A stretch of DNA of 60,651 nt from an uncultured Prevotella sp. (lineage in GTDB: Bacteria; Bacteroidota; Bacteroidia; Bacteroidales; Bacteroidaceae): assembly GCA_900545525.1 (NCBI GenBank), contig UQZX01000018.1, positions 1 to 60,651 on the forward strand, written 5' to 3'. Shown piece by piece: positions 43,946 through 51,160 of the stretch; the stretch's first letter is position 1, and the number at the start of each line of letters is the position of its first letter. The notes below the pieces were generated by a model. The model ran no database searches, had not been told where the DNA came from, and saw only the letters and a list, made by a program, of their open reading frames with translations. The position numbers were made by a program, and so were the translations under genes.

Positions 43946-44638
43946 TTACTTCCTCTCTTTCTTTTTCCTCTTGTAGCATTTCTCATAGTCGCACAGCCCG
44001 CAGGTGTATTCCAGTTTCCTTACGTTTTCGCCCACTCCGATAACGCCGCTCACCGATTTTATGGGCATCATCAGGCTTGAGGCGGTAAGCTGTACGCCGC
44101 ACGGGATGCTGACGGGGAACATCCGGAAAAGGTCCTGCTGCTGTGACACGTGCCATCCGCAGTATCCCGGACTGAAGCGGTTGGTGTGCTTCCAGCCCCT
44201 TGCGTCTATCTCCTCCTGTAACACCTCTTCCATGCGGTCGGCAGCCTTCTCTGCAATCACGCTTCCCAAGGCATCGGTGATGAAAACCTTCACCATGTCG
44301 TTCTCGTCCTTTATGCTCTGCAAGAAGTCCTCAAACTCCACGCCGCTCGTTGCCACGAAGAATGCGTAGGCTTGCGAGCCGCGCAGCTGGCGGGCGATGA
44401 TATGCCCTATGTTGAAATGGAAGCCGCGTGCGGCAAGCGTCTTTTCATCGGTGTCGAGCACGCCGCCGCTTATGAAAAAGCAGAAGCGCGGGCGCAGTAT
44501 GCCCTTCACCTGTCCTATTATTGCGTCGGTCTCGGACACCACCGTGGCGTCGGGCACGCTGCTGCCGTAGCCCATCTGCACATATATCTCCTCGCGGCTT
44601 ATGCCGAGACTGTCGAAGGTAAGCTCTCTTTCCGTCAT
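43946..44638 (-). CDS. stand-alone corrinoid reactivation protein (methionine synthase activation-domain-like)
   Basis: A 230-residue protein matching the C-terminal activation domain of MetH, which reduces and re-methylates inactive Co(II) cobalamin with SAM. The SAM-binding signature is NRFSPGYCGWHVSQQQDLF, near residue 155, and VQLTASSLMMPIKSVSGVIG follows. The C-terminus has a Cys motif not in the MetH domain, Cys213-x2-Cys216-x4-Cys221, then a Lys/Arg tail; it could hold a metal centre for electron supply. The nearby fusion protein lacks this domain, so this gene probably serves it, the coupled MtaA-like enzyme, or both. Start ATG overlaps the upstream stop (ATGA). Confidence 0.88.
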   Translation of the reverse strand: MTERELTFDSLGISREEIYVQMGYGSSVPDATVVSETDAIIGQVKGILRPRFCFFISGGVLDTDEKTLAARGFHFNIGHIIARQLRGSQAYAFFVATSGVEFEDFLQSIKDENDMVKVFITDALGSVIAEKAADRMEEVLQEEIDARGWKHTNRFSPGYCGWHVSQQQDLFRMFPVSIPCGVQLTASSLMMPIKSVSGVIGVGENVRKLEYTCGLCDYEKCYKRKKKERK

Positions 44639-45639
44639 CCGTTAAACTCTTTCAGTGCGTCGAAGAAGGCGTCGATGTTGGCAAACGGCGTGTGCGGCGG
44701 CGTGTCGCATCCGCTCGACAACACAAAGTTGGGATATTTGCGCATATCCTCGAGCAGCCGCAGTGTTGCCTCGTGCATCTCCTCTGGCGTTGCATCCTTG
44801 AACATCGAGACAGGGTCGAGGTTGCCCATTGCCAGTGCCGTCGGCGGCACGTCGCGTATCACCTCCTCCATGCTGCATTTGTTGCCGAAGTGGTATGCCC
44901 CGGCTCCCGTTGCCACCATCGCACCCGTGCAGTGTCCCGTGTTGCCGCAGTTGTGCAGAACCACGGTGAACCAGTCGTCCTGCACGCGGTCCACAATCTG
45001 CCTTACATAGTCGGAGGAGAATGTGCGGCAGTCATCATCGGACATCAGTCCGGCGGCAGGTTCGGCAATAACCACGCCGTTGGCACCCGCCTCTTTCAGT
45101 GCCACGCAGTATTTTATGATAAACTCGTTGCACTTGGCAAGAAGTCTGTGCGCCGCCTCCGGGTCCTGATATATGAGTATCATTATCTCCGACATGTCGT
45201 AAAGGCGTCCGGCAAGAGAGAACGGACCGATACATCCCGCAAGCACGGGACGGTCGGTGATTGTGCGTGCCGCCAGCAGGTTTGCCTTGATATACTGCGG
45301 CACACGCCCTGCGTTGAGCGACGGAACCTTCAGCCTGTCAATGTCGGAAGCATTGTTGAGCATGTGTCCTATCACCGCCGGCACCTCGTCCCTGGTGAAC
45401 GAAATCTCCGCGCCGAACGCCTCTGCCTCCACCGTGAGGTCCATTATCACCGTTGCCGCGGCAGTGGGATATTTCTCTGCCAGTGCTGCTATTGCCTTGT
45501 GATGTACGTCGCCGTTGCTCACGGCATCGAGCACGCTGTTTCCTGTTATCTCTATTCCGGGATGCGTCATCACCGGAACCGCCGTCACCTCCTTGCTGCG
45601 GATGATGCCGTCCATCCATTCGGTCATGTTTATTTTCAT
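44635..45639 (-). CDS. MtaA-like corrinoid methyltransferase of the UroD superfamily
   Basis: A 334-residue barrel protein with the zinc signature of methylcobamide:thiol methyltransferases (MtaA/MtbA/CmuA relatives): His229 and Cys231 in VLHNCGN, and Cys311 in SSGCDTPP. The haem-pathway HemE signature (RQAGR) is absent, so it is not uroporphyrinogen decarboxylase. It probably moves methyl groups between a corrinoid protein and a thiol; the acceptor is unknown. No corrinoid protein gene is next to it, so it may use the corrinoid domain of the fusion protein 2.7 kb away. I start at ATG 45639; 45648 and 45627 are in-frame alternatives. It is translationally coupled to the reactivation gene. Confidence 0.87.
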   Translation of the reverse strand: MKINMTEWMDGIIRSKEVTAVPVMTHPGIEITGNSVLDAVSNGDVHHKAIAALAEKYPTAAATVIMDLTVEAEAFGAEISFTRDEVPAVIGHMLNNASDIDRLKVPSLNAGRVPQYIKANLLAARTITDRPVLAGCIGPFSLAGRLYDMSEIMILIYQDPEAAHRLLAKCNEFIIKYCVALKEAGANGVVIAEPAAGLMSDDDCRTFSSDYVRQIVDRVQDDWFTVVLHNCGNTGHCTGAMVATGAGAYHFGNKCSMEEVIRDVPPTALAMGNLDPVSMFKDATPEEMHEATLRLLEDMRKYPNFVLSSGCDTPPHTPFANIDAFFDALKEFNG

Positions 45640-45678
45640 GGGTATCAATACTTTATTATGTTATTTTTTTAATTTATG

Positions 45679-45686
45679 CAAAGATA
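45679..45686 (-). promoter_or_regulatory. -7 box for the MtaA-like/reactivation operon
   Basis: The minus strand reads TATCTTTG, 40 bp before the ATG at 45639. A -33 element is not obvious. Confidence 0.5.
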
Positions 45687-45844
45687 ATTCTTTTTCCCGA
45701 TACATTGTCTTTGAGAAATGATAAAAACACCGTGAGCGACGGCTCGCGTCCCATATTCCCTGCTGCCCGGGCTGCCGCCGCACGCTGTTTCCATGCCTTC
45801 CTCCATTCGTTTTACGGCATGCCGCCTCCTGCTTTCTTAACTCC

Positions 45845-45960
45845 CTGTAAACGAGGATGATACCTCCGGCGTTCCAAGAGGTGCCCTTTCAGCATGCAAA
45901 AGACGGCATTTCAGAGCCTGAAAGACGGCATATTGGAGCGCAGAAAGCCGCCTCTTGGAA
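45845..45960 (+). repeat. modular ~90-bp intergenic element, copy D
   Basis: Leader GATGATACCTCCGGCG then AAGAGGTGCCC..., AAAAGACGGCATTTCAG..., AAAGACGGCATATTGG... and AAAGCCGCC. Units are 22-23 nt. It lies between the MtaA-like gene and ruvB, pointing toward ruvB. Confidence 0.8.
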
Positions 45961-46011
45961 AACGTCTTCTAATTCGTTGTTAAAAAACGGCACACTGCCG
46001 AATATTTTTCT

Positions 46012-46019
46012 TAACTTTG
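46012..46019 (+). promoter_or_regulatory. -7 box before ruvB
   Basis: TAACTTTG lies 33 bp before the ruvB ATG at 46053; -33 TTTG is not clear. Confidence 0.5.
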
Positions 46020-46052
46020 CAAGCAACTATACAAATTGCTTGCAGGACATCT

Positions 46053-47087
46053 ATGGATGATAAATTCGATATAAGAAGTGAAACAGTATCGGCTTCAGAG
46101 AGAGACTTTGAGAATGCTCTCCGCCCGCTCCAGTTCTCCGACTTCAGCGGACAGCAGAAGGTGGTGGAGAACCTTGAGGTGTTTGTCGAGGCTGCAAAAT
46201 ATCGCGGCGAGCCGCTCGACCACACCCTCCTGCACGGTCCGCCCGGACTGGGAAAGACCACGCTCAGCAACATCATTGCCAACGAGCTGGGCGTTGGCTT
46301 CAAGCTTACCAGCGGTCCGGTGCTTGACAAGCCAGGCGACCTTGCCGGCATACTGACCTCGCTCGAGCCGCGCGACGTGCTCTTCATCGACGAGATACAC
46401 CGCCTGTCGCCCGTCGTCGAGGAGTATCTCTACTCCGCCATGGAGGACTACCGCATAGACATAATGATAGACAAGGGACCGTCGGCACGTTCCATACAGA
46501 TAGACCTCAACCCCTTCACGCTCGTGGGGGCAACAACGCGCAGCGGGTTGCTCACGGCGCCGTTGCGTGCCCGTTTCGGCATAAACCTGCATCTGGAATA
46601 TTATGAGCCGGAGACTCTTACGAAGATAATACGCCGCTCTGCCGGCATACTGAAGGTGCCGATAGACACCGATGCCGCAGTGGAGATTGCGCGCCGCAGC
46701 CGCGGCACGCCCCGTATAGCCAACGCCCTGTTGCGCCGTGTGCGCGATTTTGCGCAGGTCAAGGGCACGGGGCGCATTGACATGGACATTACATGTATAG
46801 CCCTCACGGCACTCAACATCGACCGCTACGGGCTTGACGAGATAGACAACAAGATACTGCTTACGATCATCGACAAGTTCAAGGGCGGTCCGGTGGGCAT
46901 TTCAACCATTGCAACCGCCATTGGCGAAGATGCCGGAACCGTGGAGGAGGTTTATGAGCCGTTCCTCATCATGGAAGGATTTATCAAGCGCACGCCCCGC
47001 GGGCGCATGGTTACGGAGCTTGCATATCAGCATTTCGGGCGCAACCCGTATAAGGGCAACATCATGGAACCCGGTCTGTTCGAGTGA
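46053..47087 (+). CDS. ruvB: Holliday junction helicase RuvB
   Basis: Hexameric AAA+ motor that drives branch migration with RuvA. Walker A is HGPPGLGKTTLS, Walker B is VLFIDEIHRL, sensor 1 is LVGATTRSG, and the arginine finger lies in the following TAPLRARFG. The C-terminal winged-helix domain ends with the family signature TPRGR. The length is 344 residues from the ATG at 46053; an earlier in-frame start would overlap the promoter. ruvA is not in the window. Confidence 0.98.
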   Translation: MDDKFDIRSETVSASERDFENALRPLQFSDFSGQQKVVENLEVFVEAAKYRGEPLDHTLLHGPPGLGKTTLSNIIANELGVGFKLTSGPVLDKPGDLAGILTSLEPRDVLFIDEIHRLSPVVEEYLYSAMEDYRIDIMIDKGPSARSIQIDLNPFTLVGATTRSGLLTAPLRARFGINLHLEYYEPETLTKIIRRSAGILKVPIDTDAAVEIARRSRGTPRIANALLRRVRDFAQVKGTGRIDMDITCIALTALNIDRYGLDEIDNKILLTIIDKFKGGPVGISTIATAIGEDAGTVEEVYEPFLIMEGFIKRTPRGRMVTELAYQHFGRNPYKGNIMEPGLFE

Positions 47088-47163
47088 GCGCGCCGCAATA
47101 TTGTATAATAGCCGTGGGCACGGCAGCCCGTCTGCCGCGCGTACAGGCAAAACAGGAGATATT

Positions 47164-47610
47164 ATGACAACAGCTGTCTTTACAGGAAGTTTCGACCCTT
47201 TTACCATAGGGCACCATTCCATAGTGTGCCGCGCCCTTCCGCTTTTCGGGCACATCGTCATCGGCGTTGGCATCAATGAGCAGAAAAAGTACATGCTTAC
47301 GGCAGACGAGCGCGTGCGCCGCATAGCGGCATTATATGCCTCCGAACCGAAGATAGAGGTCAAGGCTTACTCAGATCTCACCGTCGACTTTGCCCGCCGC
47401 GAGGATGCCGGCTTCATAATAAAGGGCGTGCGTAGCGTAAAGGACTTTGAGTATGAGCGCGAACAGGCGGACATCAACCGTATGACGGGCGGCGTGGAGA
47501 CCGTCCTGCTCTTTGCCGAGCCGCATCTGGCGAGCATCAGCAGCAGCATGGTGCGCGAGCTGGCACACTTCGGCAGCGATGTGTCGAGGTTCGTTCCGGT
47601 ATCTAAATGA
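47164..47610 (+). CDS. coaD: phosphopantetheine adenylyltransferase
   Basis: Fourth step of coenzyme A synthesis: joins 4'-phosphopantetheine and ATP. The nucleotidyltransferase motif is GSFDPFTIGHHSIV (T/HxGH) and the second motif ISSSMVREL; IIKGVRSVKDFEYE is the substrate region. The 148-residue length fits once translation starts at ATG 47164. The stop is followed by a heptamer array. It lies 76 bp after ruvB. Confidence 0.96.
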   Translation: MTTAVFTGSFDPFTIGHHSIVCRALPLFGHIVIGVGINEQKKYMLTADERVRRIAALYASEPKIEVKAYSDLTVDFARREDAGFIIKGVRSVKDFEYEREQADINRMTGGVETVLLFAEPHLASISSSMVRELAHFGSDVSRFVPVSK

Positions 47611-47712
47611 AGAATGATGAATGAAGAATGAAGAATGAGAGTATGCTGTTTGCGTAATCTTGCGCCGGCATCATTATTAATTATAAATTATGAATTATAA
47701 ATTATAAATTGT
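47608..47712. repeat. 7-bp-period array with a shared 40-bp segment
   Basis: GAATGAAGAATGA heptamers, then GAGAGTATGCTGTTTGCG with TAATCTTGCGC, then TAAATTATGAATTATAAATT heptamers. The same composite occurs at 49495-49572, so this is a repeated unit of about 75 bp. Confidence 0.85.
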
Positions 47713-47718
47713 CTCAGC

Positions 47719-48132
47719 GTGATAACATACAATGCAGAAGGCATACGGATGCCGCAGATAAAGAAGCGCCCGACAACGGCATGGATAAAGGCTGTTGCCG
47801 CCTCTTACGGACGCAAGGTGGGCGAGATAGGGTATATGTTCGTGGACGATGAGAAGATACTCGAGGTGAACAGGGAATACATCGGGCACGATTATTATAC
47901 GGATATCATAACTTTCGACTATGACGAGGGAGACGTGATAAACGGCGACATAGTAATATCGCTCGACACGGTGCGCACCAACGCCGAGAAGTTCGGCAAG
48001 ACGTTCGACGACGAGCTGCACCGCGTCATCATCCACGGCATACTCCACCTGTGCGGCATAAACGACAAGGGACCCGGCGAACGCGAGATTATGGAGGCGG
48101 CGGAAAACCGCGCCCTTGCAATGCTGGGATGA
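47719..48132 (+). CDS. ybeY: endoribonuclease YbeY
   Basis: Single-strand endoribonuclease for 16S rRNA 3'-end maturation and ribosome quality control. The zinc motif is HGILHLCGINDKG, where the usual third histidine (HGxLHLxGxDH) is replaced, as is common in Bacteroidetes. IGHDYYTDIITFDY precedes it. The 137-residue start is a GTG at 47719 (MITYNAEG), because family members begin with this ITY motif; an ATG at 47749 would cut it. Confidence 0.93.
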   Translation: MITYNAEGIRMPQIKKRPTTAWIKAVAASYGRKVGEIGYMFVDDEKILEVNREYIGHDYYTDIITFDYDEGDVINGDIVISLDTVRTNAEKFGKTFDDELHRVIIHGILHLCGINDKGPGEREIMEAAENRALAMLG

Positions 48133-48157
48133 TGTTTTAGGTAGTAAGATGATACAT

Positions 48158-48191
48158 GTCTTATCGGTCTTACAAGACTTATAAGTCCTGT
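48158..48191. repeat. 9-bp-period array before the SpmAB gene
   Basis: Units ATCGGTCTT, ACAAGACTT and ATAAGTCCT lie 27 bp before the ATG at 48219. Confidence 0.75.
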
Positions 48192-48218
48192 TAAAATTAA
48201 AAGAAAAAGTCAGAAAAA

Positions 48219-49457
48219 ATGGTGTTGAACTATATCTGGGTGGCATTCTTCGTCACAGCCTTCGTCATCGCGCTCTTCAGGCTTGTCTTCATGGGCGATG
48301 TGGAGGTTTTTCCGGCGATGATGAACTCCACGTTCGAGACATCCAAGACGGCGTTCGAGATATCTCTCGGGCTTACCGGCGTGCTGTCGCTGTGGCTCGG
48401 CATAATGCGCGTAGGCGAGAAGGGAGGTGTGATAAACATGCTTTCACGCCTGTTGTCGCCCGTTTTTGTCAGGCTCTTCCCCGACATACCTAAGGGGCAT
48501 CCGGTAACCGGTTCCATCTTCATGAACCTCTCGGCGAACATGCTCGGGCTTGACAATGCCGCCACGCCGTTGGGACTAAAGGCAATGGAACAGCTGCAGC
48601 AGCTGAACGGGAAGAAGGACACCGCCACCAATCCGATGATAATGTTCCTCGTGCTCAACACCTCCGGACTTACTCTCATACCAGTAAGCATTATGGTGTA
48701 CAGGGCACAGCTGGGCGCGGCACAGCCCACCGACGTGTTCGTGCCGCTGCTGCTTGCAACGTTCTTCTCCACTCTTGCCGGCATAGTTGCCACTTCCCTG
48801 TATCAGCGCATAAACCTTCTCAACCGCACAATGTTCCTCACTCTCGGTGCAATGTGCCTTATAGTGTCAGGCATAATATGGGGCTTCGGCAGGCTTGACA
48901 AGGATGCCATGAATATCGTGAGCACGTCTGTGGCAAACATATTGCTCATGTGCATCATCGTGGGATTTATCGTTGCAGGCGTAAGAAAGAAAGTTAACGT
49001 ATACGATGCGTTCGTCGAAGGGGCGAAGGACGGCTTCTCCACGGCTGTGCGCATCATACCCTATCTTGTTGCGATACTCGTGGCTATCGGCGTGTTCCGT
49101 GCCTCGGGCGCAATGGACATGCTCATAGAGGGCGTGCGCCGGGGCGTTGAGGCGTGCGGAGGAAACTCCGACTTTGTTGCCGCGCTGCCCACTGCGCTCA
49201 TGAAACCGCTTTCCGGCAGCGGGGCGCGGGGCATGATGGTCGATGCCATGACGACATACGGAGCCGACTCGTTCGTGGGACGCCTGAGCTGCATCTTCCA
49301 AGGGTCGACGGACACCACGTTCTATATCCTTGCCGTATATTTCGGCAGCGTGGGCATAAGGAACACCCGCCATGCCGTTGCCTGCGGGCTTATTGCCGAC
49401 CTGGCGGGCGTGGTTGCAGCCGTGCTCATTGCATATATGTTCTTCGGAAGTCTTTAA
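48219..49457 (+). CDS. fused SpmA/SpmB nucleoside-recognition membrane protein
   Basis: A 412-residue membrane protein that joins the two halves usually encoded as spore maturation proteins SpmA and SpmB. The first gate domain has TGVLSLWLGIMRVGEKGG and MNLSANMLGLDNAATPLG; the second has RIIPYLVAILVAIGVFRASGAMD and ALMKPLSGSGARGMMVD. About 10 hydrophobic segments are seen. Such fusions are widespread in non-sporulating Bacteroidetes; transport of a small solute is assumed, but the substrate is unknown. Confidence 0.92.
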   Translation: MVLNYIWVAFFVTAFVIALFRLVFMGDVEVFPAMMNSTFETSKTAFEISLGLTGVLSLWLGIMRVGEKGGVINMLSRLLSPVFVRLFPDIPKGHPVTGSIFMNLSANMLGLDNAATPLGLKAMEQLQQLNGKKDTATNPMIMFLVLNTSGLTLIPVSIMVYRAQLGAAQPTDVFVPLLLATFFSTLAGIVATSLYQRINLLNRTMFLTLGAMCLIVSGIIWGFGRLDKDAMNIVSTSVANILLMCIIVGFIVAGVRKKVNVYDAFVEGAKDGFSTAVRIIPYLVAILVAIGVFRASGAMDMLIEGVRRGVEACGGNSDFVAALPTALMKPLSGSGARGMMVDAMTTYGADSFVGRLSCIFQGSTDTTFYILAVYFGSVGIRNTRHAVACGLIADLAGVVAAVLIAYMFFGSL

Positions 49458-49576
49458 ATTAAGAATTAAGAGTTAAGAATTAAGAATTAAAGAAATGATG
49501 AATGAAGAATGAAAGCATGCTGTTTGCATAATCTTGCGCAGCCAACATTATGAATTATAAATTATAAATTAAAAAA
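49457..49576. repeat. 7-bp-period array, second copy of the 75-bp composite
   Basis: AATTAAG heptamers at the SpmAB stop, then GATGAATGAAGAATGAAAGC with ATGCTGTTTGCATAATCTTGCGC, then ATTATAAATT heptamers reaching the flippase start. The middle matches 47620-47680 closely. Confidence 0.85.
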
Positions 49577-51108
49577 TGGCAAATCTTAAGTCACTGGCTA
49601 AAGACACTGCAATTTACGGACTGAGCAGTATTGTCGGCAGGTTCCTGAACTATCTGCTTGTGCCCATCTACACCGCCAAGCTCGCGGCAGCGGGCGGAGG
49701 CTACGGCGTGATAACCAACATCTACGCCTACGTGGCACTGCTTTTCGTGCTTCTGACGTTTGGAATGGAGACCACGTTCTTCCGCTTTGCCAACAAAGAA
49801 GGCGAGAACCCGCAGCGCGTCTATTCGACAGTGCTCATGCTTGTAGGTGCGGTTGGACTGCTGTTCGTTGCCCTTGTGCTGGCTTTCATCACGTCTATAT
49901 CGTCTGTTCTCGGCTATGCCGACCACCCGTCTTACGTATGGGTGATGGCTGTGACGGTGGCGATAGATGCCTTTCAGAGCATCCCCTTTGCCTATCTGCG
50001 CTACAAGAAGCGTCCTGTAAAGTTTGCCGCGCTCAAACTGCTGTTCATCGTCATGAACATAGCCCTTAACCTGTTCTTCTTTGTTGTGCTGCCCGAGATA
50101 AACGGAAAAGTCACCGATGTGGGCTATGCCTTTTACATAAACCTGTTTTGCACGGCATCGGTAACGCTGGCTTTCTACAGCGAACTGAAAGCGGGCTTTT
50201 TCCCATCAAGGCGGTCTTCAAGGCTCCCGGAGAATTCGGATGGCTCGGAGATTTTGGAGAATTCAGGTAATTCTCATTCTTCATTCTTCATTCTTCATTC
50301 TTCATTAATAAAGCGCATGCTTGCCTACAGTTGGCCCATACTCGTTCTCGGCATAGCCGGTATACTCAACCAGACGGCAGACAAGATACTGTTTCCTTAT
50401 ATATACAAGGGTCCGGATGCCCACGCGCAGCTCGGCATATACGGCGCGGCAAGCAAGATAGCCATGATTATGGCAATGATAACGCAGGCGTTCCGCTACG
50501 CATACGAGCCGTTCGTGTTCGGCAAGGCAAAGGACAAGGACAACCGCGAGACGTATGCCAAGGCGATGAAATACTTCATAATATTCACCCTTATGGCATT
50601 CCTTGTCGTGGTGGGATATATCAGTCTGCTGCGCCATATCATAGGGCGCGACTACTGGGTGGGACTTGATGTCGTGCCCATAGTCATGGTGGCGGAGATA
50701 ATGATGGGCATTTATTTCAACCTGTCGTTCTGGTATAAGCTTACTGACCGCACCATCTGGGGCGCATGGTTCTCGGGTATCGGCTGCGCGGTGCTCATTG
50801 CCGTCAACGTGATATTCGTCCCCCTGTACGGCTATATGGCGTGTGCATGGGCGGGAGTGGCAGGCTACGGCACGGCGATGACGTTGTCTTACCTTGTGGG
50901 ACAGAAGAAGTATCCTATCGACTACCCGCTTTCTGAAATCTTACGTTACGTCGCTCTCGCCGCATTGCTGTTCTTCGGCATGCGTGCCGGCGGCATGTTC
51001 CTGCCCCAGTGGGCGTCGCTTGCGGTTAATACGCTGCTCATAGCCGTTTTTGCGGCATATATCGTGCGGCGCGATTTTAGTAATATTAAATTGGGCAAAT
51101 TGGTCTAA
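49576..51108 (+). CDS. oligosaccharide flippase (MATE/Wzx type) with a heptanucleotide tract in the coding region
   Basis: A 510-residue inner-membrane flippase of the polysaccharide biosynthesis family, with ~12-14 membrane segments and the start KDTAIYGLSSIVGRFLNYLL. It probably moves a lipid-linked glycan. Between the two six-helix halves, residues ~210-246 form an odd hydrophilic insert (RRSSRLPENSDGSEILENSG, then NSHSSFFILHSSLIK). The second part is encoded by four perfect CATTCTT heptamers plus part of a fifth (50275-50306). Changes in heptamer number would shift the frame, so phase variation is possible. The stop lies in a 9-bp array. Confidence 0.92.
   Translation: MANLKSLAKDTAIYGLSSIVGRFLNYLLVPIYTAKLAAAGGGYGVITNIYAYVALLFVLLTFGMETTFFRFANKEGENPQRVYSTVLMLVGAVGLLFVALVLAFITSISSVLGYADHPSYVWVMAVTVAIDAFQSIPFAYLRYKKRPVKFAALKLLFIVMNIALNLFFFVVLPEINGKVTDVGYAFYINLFCTASVTLAFYSELKAGFFPSRRSSRLPENSDGSEILENSGNSHSSFFILHSSLIKRMLAYSWPILVLGIAGILNQTADKILFPYIYKGPDAHAQLGIYGAASKIAMIMAMITQAFRYAYEPFVFGKAKDKDNRETYAKAMKYFIIFTLMAFLVVVGYISLLRHIIGRDYWVGLDVVPIVMVAEIMMGIYFNLSFWYKLTDRTIWGAWFSGIGCAVLIAVNVIFVPLYGYMACAWAGVAGYGTAMTLSYLVGQKKYPIDYPLSEILRYVALAALLFFGMRAGGMFLPQWASLAVNTLLIAVFAAYIVRRDFSNIKLGKLV
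50271..50306. repeat. CATTCTT x4.6 heptanucleotide tract inside the flippase gene
   Basis: CATTCTT at 50275-50281, 50282-50288, 50289-50295 and 50296-50302, then CATT. It is the reverse complement of the GAATGAAGAATG arrays between neighbouring genes, so an intergenic repeat has entered a coding sequence in frame. Confidence 0.9.
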
Positions 51109-51131
51109 TTAGCCTAATAGGACCAATTATT
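51098..51131. repeat. 9-bp-period array overlapping the flippase stop
   Basis: ATTGGTCTA, ATTAGCCTA, ATAGGACCA and ATTATT overlap the last codons of the flippase gene and end 30 bp before the S46 peptidase ATG. Confidence 0.75.
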
Positions 51132-51160
51132 AAAAGCAACAACAACTTAAAATAAAAGAT

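Noticed and set aside
38917..45639. UroD-like genes taken as haem biosynthesis (hemE)
   Set aside because: Neither protein has the RQAGR substrate-binding signature of uroporphyrinogen decarboxylase. One has the zinc HxC...C of methyltransferases and the other is fused to homocysteine and corrinoid domains.
48219..49457. Sporulation genes, from the SpmA/SpmB match
   Set aside because: Fused SpmAB is widespread in non-sporulating Bacteroidetes and no other sporulation gene is present.
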